From assembly GCA_900074885.1 (NCBI GenBank), contig FJUW01000084.1:1-64000 (forward strand): a stretch of DNA of 64,000 bases, in the 5' to 3' direction. Below, piece by piece: positions 45,657-55,687 of this stretch (its first letter is position 1; each line of letters begins with the position of its first letter). Origin of the DNA: Rhynchosporium graminicola. Lineage: Eukaryota; Ascomycota; Leotiomycetes; Helotiales; Ploettnerulaceae. The translations under genes were made by a program, and so were the position numbers. The notes below the pieces were generated by a model. The model made no database searches and was not told the DNA's origin. It worked only from the letters and a program-made list of their open reading frames with translations.

Positions 45657-46535
45657 TCCAGAGCAGTGCTGGATCACTTTGGGATGTGATGGGAGCTTCT
45701 GGCGCTGGAAAGTGTAAGTTGCCCTTGATTCACATCTTCGGTATTACAGACTGACAAGTTCAAGCTACATTCCTGAATGTTCTGATGGGAAAGCAGTCCA
45801 ATACTGGCGGCGTTACGAAAGTCAATGGTGTGGCTGGGAACATTGCCAAGTCGGTGTTGGTTCTTCGTATTTCTGTTCGGGACTCAAGTTAATGATTTAA
45901 AGATACAAAAAGATTATTGAATACGTTCCAGAGGATGGCATAGTTCTTCCAGAGCTTACATTTCGTGAGAACATCCAGCACTCTGCTCGGATACAACTAC
46001 CTTGTACTTGGTCGGATAAAGAGATTAAGAATCATGTGGATATTCTAATCAATTATCTTCAGCTGTCTCACGTCCAAGATTCTCTGGTTGGAGGTACGGC
46101 AGCGCCAGTTATATCTGGAGGAAAGCGAGTCAGAATTGGAATGGAGCTTGCAGCAGCTCCTATGGCTTTATTTCTCGATGAGCCAACCTCCAGGCTAGAC
46201 GCAAGAGCTGCAGCTTCCATCATGTCCACCTTAAAAGCCCTCTCTCGACTAGGCATGACTATATTAACGATCATCCACCTGCCTAGGCAGGGGATTTTTG
46301 AGTTTCTAGATTCTCTTGTTCTTTTAGGATCAGGTCGGATGATCTATTGTGGTGCCCAGATAGACATGCAGCCTCATTTTTAGGGTATCGGCTATCAATT
46401 TCCACCGCACAGCAATCCAGCAGACGTGAAAGGAGATATTATCGCCGGCGAAGGAAAAAGCTACAAACCCCGCTGCAAGACAGGTGGTGTTCAGTTTCCC
46501 CAGCAGCGAAAAGGCTCACCAAACTCCTTCGGTAA
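45657..46535 (+). pseudogene. remnant of an ABCG-type transporter, nucleotide-binding domain only
   Basis: Starting near 45685 the plus strand reads GSLWDVMGASGAGK (Walker A), an intron-like gap (GTAAGT at 45715 to about 45764), TFLNVLMGKQSNTGGVTKVNG, a second gap, then YKKIIEYVPEDGIVLPELTF (Q-loop position changed to E), SARIQLPCTWSDKEIKNHVD and the run 46036-46380 with ISGGKRVRIGMELAAAP (damaged signature) and LFLDEPTSRLDA (Walker B and D-loop, Gly to Arg). A TAG at 46381 interrupts the usual continuation GIGYQFPPHSNPADV, after which the similarity ends near 46535. No transmembrane half follows. ABCG half or full transporters export lipids or toxicants; this copy is truncated and mutated. 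Confidence 0.8.
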
Positions 46536-46565
46536 CTATGGCTTTCTACCCAATATCGAAGAACG

Positions 46566-47111
46566 TTATCCTGCCAGATCAGACTTTCCTACTCGTATCA
46601 CCCACATATGAATCGCCCACTCCCACTCCTCGCCTCCATGTTCCTCAAGCCTCCTGACGAACGTCATCACAATCACCACCACAGTCTGCACCACCCCAGT
46701 AAACCTCGTCTCGAACGGCGTCCACGCAAATCCAATATCGTCATAGACCCTAACCTTCGTCTTCCGTCCTTTATATTTATCCCCGTCATCGCCCTCTTCC
46801 CATTCTTTCAAGACGATATTCTCTTCTATCATAAAGGACGAGTCGAATGGGATCCGGGAGATTATTTGAGGGAGAGGAAGGTGCAGGTATCGTCGTGTTG
46901 GGGAGCTCTCATGGTTCTTGGTGTCCTCTGGGCTGGCGGCATAGGTTGTGGCTGTGCGAATGAGGAGGGCGTGGCCGGTCGAGAAGATAAAGCTGTGCAT
47001 AAGAGCTGGATCTTTCAAAGAGATCCCAGGGAGGAATTTGTGGGTGAGTGATAAGATGGCTTTGTGTTCTCTGAGGGGATCCTCGGCTTGGATGGGATCT
47101 GCGACGGCCAT
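46566..47111 (-). CDS. small SnoaL-like (NTF2-fold) protein, probable
   Basis: ATG 47111 opens 181 residues without introns. The pattern fits a SnoaL/NTF2-like fold as found in many small fungal proteins: MHSFIFSTGHALLIRTAT near residues 37-55, LHLPLPQIISRIPF (76-90), a charged insert, then VRVYDDIGFAWTPFETRFTGVV (120-142) and MTFVRRLEEHGGEEWEWAIHMWV. The V-x-D-D-I-A-x-x-W-T-P strand is the most typical part. Function in relatives ranges from isomerase or cyclase to simple ligand binding. It begins 31 bases after the ABC remnant, on the opposite strand. The assignment rests on pattern memory only. Confidence 0.5.
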   Translation of the reverse strand: MAVADPIQAEDPLREHKAILSLTHKFLPGISLKDPALMHSFIFSTGHALLIRTATTYAASPEDTKNHESSPTRRYLHLPLPQIISRIPFDSSFMIEENIVLKEWEEGDDGDKYKGRKTKVRVYDDIGFAWTPFETRFTGVVQTVVVIVMTFVRRLEEHGGEEWEWAIHMWVIRVGKSDLAG

Positions 47112-48359
47112 TTTCTTCGACCCTTGATCTTATGTATGGGTATAGTGCGCTTGTTTTCTGTCTTTTGTGTTGTAGAAGGTATTAGTGTGCTTTATGTTTG
47201 GCAAGAAAGGATGTTTGTTATCCGATTCAGGTTCGGGCATGAAGTGAGAGAACTACGATCTCACATCATCATCACATTTTGAGCTTGCGGGATTTGGTGT
47301 TTAGAAGTACTGTACGTGAAGACCGTATCTTACTCGCCGCAACGCCACTGAGGATGAGCAAGTTTATAGGAGCGATTGACAATATGGCATCTGAACTTGC
47401 ATTACAAAATCATACGCGCTCGTTAGCAGTTGAAGGATTCAGATCTAAGGCATGAAACTTCTACAGGGCTACAAAAGGTTTGATTTGTCTGTGACTGTCT
47501 AAGATAGTATTTTGAGATGACTTGTCGGTACTTCCAATTTTACAGTATTTTTGGATTGAGTTTGAATTTGCCATCGAAAGAGATCTCTTGTTCAAAATTG
47601 TGATTGATCTAGCGCAAAGCTACATAGAATCAGTACTAGAGTTGTATCATTCAAACGGGAGTTCTTGGAAACTGGCCACGGTCGCAAAATAATCCTCAAA
47701 TTCTCAACATATTACCACACAAGTTCTTGACATGGCAGGTAATTGTTTAGATGCAACGGCCGTCGAAACAAGTACGGAGAAAGAAACGAAGAAGCCGCTC
47801 GAACCCTAGCGAATCCCTGATAAATTATATGTCGCGCTCTAGGTCTCATGCTTCTAGTAGATCGAAGTTCAATGAATGAGTGTATCAATTTATATTACTG
47901 AACCATAGTCGAGGAGGCTTCGGACATCAGCATGTACTCCACCGAACAAACCCCTTGGCAGGTAACACCTCCGATATCATGAAAATGACATTCCACCAAT
48001 AGTAATCTAGAATACCAACCAGGCGAGATCTGGGCGTGTTCGAGAAGACCTGCCAGAAAGGAAGGTAATATGAAGATCCATATTTCATTGGCTTGTGGCT
48101 AATATAGCCTGCGGCCCGCTCCCCGGCAATTTATATTGTTTTGTGTTTATCCTCACGTCCTTCTGTTTGTCACGCGGGATCATCGAGATAGAGTGTTATT
48201 GCCGCATGACTGATTGTGGGATAATCGAGATCTGTATTATATGTGTGCTTCTTGAAAAGTACATATATACCTCCCAAGTTTCTCTGGGAAGTCAACCTTT
48301 GTTTTTCCTGCTATCTACTTCTTTTTCCAATATTTCTAAACCAAAGACAATTGTACCAA
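47112..48359. other. intergenic; AA9 promoter at the right end
   Basis: No gene is recognised. The last 150 bases hold the pyrimidine-rich leader of the AA9 gene. AT content is moderate. Confidence 0.4.
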
Positions 48360-49184
48360 ATGTTTATCTCTAAAGTCCTCTCGATTACAGCTCTGCTGGT
48401 AGGTCAATCTTCTGCTCATGGAGCTGTAACCAGTTACCAGATTGGCAACACTGTGTTCCCAGGGTATGTCTCTTCGTATTCGCAATCACGCACACAGTAT
48501 TCTGACACAACCATCAAGATATCAAGGATATAGTCCATCTTCCTCGCCAAAGTCCATTCAACGACAATGGACCGATGGCTACAACCCAATCACATCCGTA
48601 ACAAGCGAGAAGATGCTCTGTAACGGTGGCACATCAGCAGCCTTGGCCGCCGATATTGTAGCTGGCGAAACGATCACAGCAAAATGGAGTCAATGGACCC
48701 ATTCACAAGGTCCAGTAATGGTCTGGATGTATAAATGTGCCGGCGAACATTCTTCTTGTGATGGCAAGTCGAAAGGCTGGTTCAAAATTGATCAGCTGGG
48801 CATGACTGCGGCTCCCTTGAGCGGTACTGCCTGGGGAAACGACATCGTCCTGAAGAAACTTGCTTGGACAAGCACAATCCCCAAGAGTCTCGCGCCGGGA
48901 AACTATCTCATTCGACATGAGTTGCTAGCTCTCCATCAAGCAAATTCTCCTCAATTTTATCCTGAATGTGCTCAACTCAAGGTCTCTGGTAGTGGGACAG
49001 CAACCCCAGCAGCGAGTTTCCTTACTTCTATTCCTGGTTATGCTACTGCGAGTGATCCGGGCGTGATGGTATGTACTCATCCGGAATCCTATGTGACTAC
49101 GTCTGACGTGTAAAATAGGTCGACACATACATGTCTAAAGCTACAACTTACACCCCACCGGGACCTGCTGTATGGACTGGTTGA
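48360..49184 (+). CDS. AA9 lytic polysaccharide monooxygenase (former GH61), secreted
   Basis: Exons 48360-48463, 48519-49068 and 49119-49184 encode 239 residues. A 19-residue signal peptide (MFISKVLSITALLVGQSSA) is followed directly by His20, which after cleavage becomes the N-terminal His of the copper-binding histidine brace. The second brace His is in SQWTHSQGPVMVWM. The active-site outer sphere is present in GNYLIRHELLALHQ and SPQFYPECAQLKV (His, Gln, Tyr). Other AA9 landmarks are PITSVTSEKMLCNGG and CDGKSKGWFKID. It oxidatively cleaves cellulose or related glucans outside the cell. There is no cellulose-binding module. Intron 1 (55 nt) ends in AAG; intron 2 is 50 nt. It looks fully functional and is likely induced on plant biomass. 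Confidence 0.93.
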
Positions 49185-51463
49185 TTGGGAATTAGCTATG
49201 TGGATCTTACGATATTTCAACTGATCATGACTGAAAGCCGTCAGGAAGAGGATATGCTAGAGTGATTTGTGCGCATACACACTGCACATATGGGATCTTG
49301 ACTTGCAAACTTGTATACATTTCACTCCTTCGTATATATGACGTTCCTGAAAAATGTGTTTGTCAGGAAAAATGAGACAGTATTGTGAGGTATACCATCT
49401 TGTAATCTTTAGGCTACAGCATCGCATGTGTGTCGAAACTTCTCATAACAGCCATAACACTGACTAGCCAGTGATTCTTAATTCTGCTTCCTTCAGATAA
49501 AGCTGCTTGTTTCATGTCCTGCTCGGCATTTAGTTAGGCTAAATGAATGGCTGTGTCACGGTAAATCGCAAAAATACTAACAGGAATCTAGGAATCTATC
49601 CGGCCAAACTCACCTTGTAATATCAGCATGTGATCTCGGGATGATGTCGCGTCACGTACCCAGGCTAGATACGACTTTGGGGTGAGGTCTCTATAGAGCT
49701 CCTCTATTCAATAATATCAAGGACAGCTCTCATCGACTGTTATGATATTTTCTAGAACTACTACTTCATCCGCATTCTTACAGAATCTGATGACGCACGG
49801 TACCCTATGGTACCATCTGGGTCATACTGATATTGCCTGCTGTCGGGCATCATTAGGCTTGATTATGCGTGGCTGTGAGCCGGCGGCCTAATGAATATTG
49901 GTATGTACCAACTGAATATAATATCAGCAATGAGATATTCTCCCACTGAACATGAAGCCTCTCATTCGAGGCTAAGTAAATTTGTCTCCTGCGAGAAAAA
50001 ACACATCCCTATGATTGATTACTTACTAAAGCCATGAGTTACTCGTATGGCTCCGAAGAACTACTTGTTTAATATCGTACAATACTTTCGCGACTTCAAA
50101 TCCTGGAGAAAAGTTAGTTCGCAGAAGTCGTTAAACTATTTGACGAGTTCAACATAGTGAATAAGTCTCCCTTAGCCGGCCAAGAATTGGATCCGGCTAG
50201 AATTTAGATATTATCCAATACTTAGGTACTTGTGTATCAGCTTTGGGGCATCCTCCACTACCAGAGACATGTGCAATGAAAAAATAGGCACGCGGTGCGC
50301 AGCTGAGGATACACTAAAATCTGCCAAATGAGGAGATATTTGGTGCTTTCCAGTGAATGTATGTCAATTATCACCTCCTTCTTATAAGGAGATATACCTA
50401 TAGATTTGGAGAAGTCTAGATGCAACGGCAGCAAGATATTCGTGTAAACAAAGTAGCCTCGCGACTTTTGATATGTGATGATCCTATATCCCACTCCATT
50501 CCTTAAGGAATTCAAGCACGCGTTGAATCTGGCAGTCAAAATTACAAACTGACAAACTTTGGGTCTCTCATAATGCACCTCAAGCTGAGCATATCACAAT
50601 TATGGGCCTGTCTCTTACTTCTTTGTTTACATACTGTTGGCCTAACCGAGGGGCTTGGCGAAATCGCGCGGACAGATGAACCTTGACCTTAGTCCTTGAG
50701 CAGTAGTCACAGCTGTTACTACCAGACCGACTGAGGTGTTTGCACTTCTCAGACGTTGTTATCTAGCTCAAAATGTCCTTCTGTTCAGATAGCTGATCTC
50801 TTGCATTGTGGGAGGAATCACGTGTTGAAGGTCACAAGCCGCAGCCTGGTCACGAGGATGTCGCAGAGGGACGTTTCGGAGAATGACCGGACCACAAGTA
50901 TTGGTCGAGTGATTATCGTTTTGGCTCATATTAGTCACGACCAATCTTGAGTTCTGGTTGGGTGGCTGTAAAATATATGTAAATAGATGTGGTAGAAGCC
51001 GGATCCAGCAACCTCCTCATTTCAGTGGCAGAATATACTTCTGCTACAACCCCAGCCACATGTCTTGAGTATCGGATCATTCTCTGGTATCATCATGCGC
51101 TGCCGACTGCACCCTTCTCAAAGGGTTGAGGTTTTCTTAATTACCGACCAAGCCTCAAGCAGCTCCAAGCAGAGTCCAGTGACCATCCACTTTGGAGTAA
51201 GACAGTGTAATAACGAGAACGGTCACTTACATCATCTACTGAGCCCCTCCATAACTAATTATATGATGATGATACGCCTCTCGAGGTATGGTTATTGTCA
51301 GACATTCAAAGCAAAATTCAGAGCCCGAAATTTGATTCCCACGAATTCGCACAACAGCAAGATTGCAGGACTCCAAGACGAAGCCAGACTATGGCGTGTA
51401 ACTACGATTATGAATTAAGACTCAAGTCAACGCGGAGACATAGGTCGAGCAGACACGTTGAGT
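49185..51463. other. intergenic, no gene recognised
   Basis: Short frames only (for example the minus frame 50578-50258), with no motif and frequent stops. Base composition is mixed; I see no repeat or RNA gene. Confidence 0.4.
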
Positions 51464-52018
51464 ATGAGCCGAATCATTCATCTTACGCGCCGACTTCCTA
51501 CCGAAATAGATATCGAGGTAAATGGATCCATCACTTTTCAAAGAAGATTTCTGAATGACAATTGTACAGATCTACTGTATCCAACCCATTATCCGGACAC
51601 CACTTACCGAACAAACATCACCAATCTACCTGGCGATATCAAGTTGTCTGTCTTTGACTATCTCGATCCAGTCTCGTCTGCTTGCCTCGGACTTTCAAGC
51701 AGACACCTTTATCCTTCTCACAAACGCATGCACAGAAATGTCGGTCTATACGAACAAGCCGATGGCAATGTTCCATTATGCTTCCAGCTGAGAGATTGGG
51801 CTCCAGAGGATCTTATGCTGGATCCGAGATCTGGCAAATATGTCAGTCGTGAAAGATTTGAGAGAGGTGATGAGAGATCCGGAAAGAAGAGGCATTTTTG
51901 GGACGGAAGGTTGCGTCGGGTCGGGAAAGTGGTAGATTTGCGGCATCGGGAAGAGAAGCTCAGAAGAGTTGAAAGAGATCATGATCTCAGAGAGAGATAC
52001 TACGGGAGATGGAGATAG
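51464..52018 (+). CDS. small F-box protein
   Basis: A 184-residue frame from ATG 51464 (MSRIIHLTRRLPTEI). An F-box-like motif lies at residues about 52-85: ITNLPGDIKLSVFDYLDP, then ACLGLSSRHLYPSHKRM. The C-terminal third is strongly basic and charged (RFERGDERSGKKRHF, HREEKLRRVERDHDLRERYY). The F-box should bind Skp1 and place the protein in an SCF ubiquitin ligase; no substrate-binding repeat is visible, so the target is unknown. Many fungi have numerous such short F-box proteins. The true start might lie in an earlier exon. Confidence 0.6.
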   Translation: MSRIIHLTRRLPTEIDIEVNGSITFQRRFLNDNCTDLLYPTHYPDTTYRTNITNLPGDIKLSVFDYLDPVSSACLGLSSRHLYPSHKRMHRNVGLYEQADGNVPLCFQLRDWAPEDLMLDPRSGKYVSRERFERGDERSGKKRHFWDGRLRRVGKVVDLRHREEKLRRVERDHDLRERYYGRWR

Positions 52019-52641
52019 ATGGATTTCTCATTTAGAGATACACCGCACCTTGAAGTACTCTTTCTGTCCTCTGTTTCTTTTGTGCATGACTTGAGTTTGT
52101 TTTGAACTTGGGGTTTGCTTATGAATTTTCGTGGCTGCAGAAATGTAGGAACGTATTGTAAAGCTATGGTTTCAGTCAATCACGATATCTGCCTCGTGTC
52201 AGTTATGGTCTTTGTCCTCCTAGATTTCAATATAATTCTGATGGAGCTTTGTTTACTTGCATATCGCTTATCCATGATGCTAATTCCCGTCTTTAGTGAG
52301 ATTGATGGAGTGTAATTTTGGGTAAGGCCCGTCCTTTGTCGTTAGAGCATTCTACACAAGGGCAAATACCTCTCAAATATATCACGAACTCATAATGCAT
52401 ATGGTCTCAGAGTTGATGGTGAGATAAGAGGATCAGATGGCCCTTTCATCACGTGTTCCTATCCAAGTACCCCGCCAAATTCAAAACCCCGCTGCTTCTG
52501 CACATCACTCCATCTACATTTCGGCCACGATCTATATCAATCGACAAGTCGTCTTCAACCCAAACGGAACCGCCTTTTTTCTGATCAGCCCCCCTAGGAA
52601 CTTCACAGAACACTCCGCTTGCATTGTCTATATCCTCTACA
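52019..52641. other. intergenic, DUF4202 promoter
   Basis: No gene is seen. The 200 bases before 52642 are rich in C and A and form the likely leader of the DUF4202 gene. Confidence 0.4.
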
Positions 52642-53229
52642 ATGGCAGCAGCAAACTACGAAGCAGCTATATCCCTAATCGACGAAGCTCATGCCCAAGA
52701 TCCGAACATCACAACAGTCGACGGCAAAGAAGTTCCATACGAACTTCACTATACACAGCAGATGTCTCGATACCTAAATCTACGTGCCCCCGACGCCTCC
52801 CCGATCCTCAAAGTCGCCATTCGAGCACAGCACTTCCGGCGCTGGGAGATCACTCGCGACTCATATCCTATGACCAAAGCAGGCTATTTGAACTGGCGAA
52901 GCTTCTTGAAGAAACGACAGGCCGATCTCGCGGCTGCGATATGCATAGGTTGCAACTTTACGAAGGAGGAGGCGGAGGAGGTCGCCAAGTTGATACGGAA
53001 GGAGGATTTAAAGAAGAATGAGGAGACGCAGATACTGGAGGACGTGGCCTGCTTGGTGTTCTTGGATGATCAATTCGATGCCTTTGAGAAAGGCCACGAT
53101 GAAGAGAAGATTATCAATATATTACGGAAGACTTGGGGCAAGATGAGTGACACCGGACATCAATTGGCTTTGCAGATCCCTATGTCGGAGTCGAGTAAAG
53201 ATTTGATTGGGAAAGCGCTGGAAGGATAA
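52642..53229 (+). CDS. DUF4202 family protein
   Basis: A single exon of 195 residues from ATG 52642 (MAAANYEAAISLIDEAHAQD). Family landmarks are PYELHYTQQMSRYL, LKVAIRAQHFRRWEITRDSY (with the conserved His-Phe-x-Arg-Trp), GYLNWRSFLKKRQAD and LEDVACLVFLDDQFDAF near residue 140. DUF4202 proteins occur in bacteria and fungi; some are labelled glutamyl-tRNA synthetase-like, but no activity is established. The conserved H, R, W, E and D residues and all-helical character suggest an HD-like or hydrolase fold; that is my inference. The gene appears intact and conserved. Confidence 0.85.
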   Translation: MAAANYEAAISLIDEAHAQDPNITTVDGKEVPYELHYTQQMSRYLNLRAPDASPILKVAIRAQHFRRWEITRDSYPMTKAGYLNWRSFLKKRQADLAAAICIGCNFTKEEAEEVAKLIRKEDLKKNEETQILEDVACLVFLDDQFDAFEKGHDEEKIINILRKTWGKMSDTGHQLALQIPMSESSKDLIGKALEG

Positions 53230-55156
53230 TTGAGACCGAGTTAGGCCGAGGTTCCGAATCGCATTCAAAGAACCACAGCTTGACGAGAGGAGAGAGAGAA
53301 AAGAATCGGTCCCAGCCTAGCATACCTAATCATCCGATGCGAGCGGACCCATGTATTGAAGTGGCATCGACACACATGTCGCTCTGCTTTCAAACCTTTA
53401 CATGTGTATCTTTCATGGCTCTAGAGATCTGACCGAACTCTCTGTTACAGCTCTAGCGCAGGCTCTGTCGACGAGGTCCTGTTCTGATCGGTTGCTTCGC
53501 ACCGAACTGTGTACGAAGTGTTTGGTCTTTTCGCTGTGAGAATACAAAGATGATCTTCGAATCTAAGACGTTCAGTAGGCTGCTTAGCGAAGTCAGACGA
53601 AGGTACTTACTCAGCAATCTCATATGTCTACAGTTCGCTACCTATCCGCTATACCAAGTGTCATGCTGGACGAAGAAGGAATATCGGAGGATGTCGAAAA
53701 TGATAGGAAAGGCCCAGTCATTGGCTTTCCAGAAACAGACAGACCTCTCATAGTGTTGCTGAGTGATTACTCGACTCATCACTAATAACCGATTCCAAGA
53801 GAAAGTCTACCGAGCTTTGTAACCTCAAGGGTTCAATGCTGCTCACGTAGCAATAAACTTCCCAAAAATAAACCTGCTACTGTCCTCGAAGCCTGCACTA
53901 CTCGCACTCCCATGTAGCCCAGGGAGCCGAACATATATTCTACTCCACACTCAAGCAGATTTCTTCCTGGTTCCATTGCCGATGTTCCGTACGATTTATG
54001 TCACGAAGACTTCCTCGCCTTACATGCTAGATACAATTGAAATCCATACTTCTAACTTCCCCTTGCCAAGATTCTCAGAGGCGCTCTTCCTGTACTATCC
54101 TGTACTACGATAACTTCAGTTCTCGGGGAAAATTCAAGTCATGTGTGCCACAGGCCGCCGATCAGGTACCAGATTCATCAACGTATCAGTCATCAAACTT
54201 CGTATTCTCAAGCTTCACAATGCAATATTCCGAGATGCTGTTTGCTGTTAGGCAGCAACGTTTCCCTACCAAGAATTCCCTCCAATACGTCCAGTTGTTA
54301 GTCCTACGATTGGTGGTGATGATAGTATTCATTTATTTGTGCCAAGTCTATATGTTGATAGGAATACCTAGGTATGGAATGTGGCGTGGAAATCGTACCT
54401 CACTGCACAAGTCTGACAACGACGACATGAATTACAGATGCTCCTTTAGCGGAACGACACTCCTTCCAAGACCCTGACTCGGACATCTGCATCATCTCCT
54501 CTTTGTGTTGTCTGACTGGGACACGAGACGGGACGATACCTGACAGGAAACGAGGTAACAGCGAAACAATCGGCAAACCGGCCAAGACCGATCACAGCTA
54601 TTCAATTCTGTATTCTTCATCAACTTCCATTAAGATAACAAAGACTTTTTATCTAGTAGGGTAACATGAGGCTTCGTATCGCTTCCTTCTTGGGAGCTTG
54701 GCTTTTCACACTGCCTAGCACGAACACTCGCAACCAGCAATAATTACGCCCAAGTGGAATAATTACAACCAAAATTATTACGAATCAAATGATTCTCAGG
54801 ATCACTCATCTCTTCGGCCATTCTCCAAGACTTCAAAGGCCCGTTACTGGAATACGACCGCTCGCATTCCCGTATCTGTGGATCCCCGTCCACGATTCCA
54901 CGGGCTTTCGCATGGCTTTTTCGGTGAAGAGGATCATCGATGTACGGAGCCGAGAATCTGAAAGGGCTTTCGTCATGAAATGTCTCGTCATCGAATACTT
55001 TGTAGACCTCAGTATGAGGGGAGAGTAGGTATAAGTAGGGAACTTCCGCAGCTCCAATCCCCGTCGCCCAGCATCAAGTTCATTTTTAATACCCTGTCCT
55101 CTCAGCTTCAAGAAGTCTAGATAAAGCCAACAAATTCACCAAACAACAACAGCAGC
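53230..55156. other. intergenic, no gene recognised
   Basis: Several short frames (53550-53753, 54037-54477) lack motifs and a usable context. The last 100 bases are the promoter and leader of the small secreted protein (ends in AAACAACAACAGCAGC before the ATG). Confidence 0.4.
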
Positions 55157-55687
55157 ATGCGTCTCTCAATCCTGTCCGCCCTTGCTGTCCTCAGCACAGC
55201 GGTCTTCACTCACCCAACTGCCGAAGCAAACCACCTCCAAGCCCGCACCAACGGCTGGGCCATCAAGAAGTAAGAAGCCAAGCCCTTCACCCAATCACCA
55301 TACTCCCCTTTTCTTCGCCAAAACCCACAACACCCCAGAAGAAAATTACTAACCCCCTTCTCCAGCTTCACACGTTCCAGCACCGGCCCCAACGCCCCTG
55401 TCACCTACACATTCATTATCGACACCTACGGCACCTTCAGCAACTGCACCATCGTCGACAGCACCAATCCGGCCTGGTACCACGCCTGGTACGACCTGCC
55501 CTGCAAAGATGCCCCATTCCATGTCTCCTGGGGCTGGGACTACCCAGGTGATTTCACTGTCATGACGGTGGAGTCTTTCCCGGCCTCTGGGCCGCGCCAG
55601 AAGGTTTATTTTGGGTACGAACACCCAAATTCGGGACTCCCGGGCACGGTTTATTATCCTGATAAGGGGTATAACACTCCTCAGTGA
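55157..55687 (+). CDS. small secreted protein, effector candidate
   Basis: Exons 55157-55269 and 55366-55687 (144 residues) flank a 96-nt intron (GTAAGA...CTCCAG). Residues 1-18 are a signal peptide (MRLSILSALAVLSTAVFT), perhaps followed by a short propeptide ending at R31 (LQAR). The mature part has beta-rich, aromatic sequence: NAPVTYTFIIDTYGTFSNC, NPAWYHAWYDLPC, FHVSWGWDYPGDFTVMTVES and KVYFGYEHPNSGLPG. There are only two cysteines in the mature part (in FSNC and LPC), probably one disulphide. I recall similar secreted proteins in many ascomycetes without assigned function. Size, secretion signal and lack of enzymatic motif make it an effector-like or wall-associated candidate. Confidence 0.75.

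Noticed and set aside
46608..47051. 147-codon plus-strand frame
   Set aside because: It overlaps the SnoaL-like minus-strand gene, whose pattern is far more protein-like.
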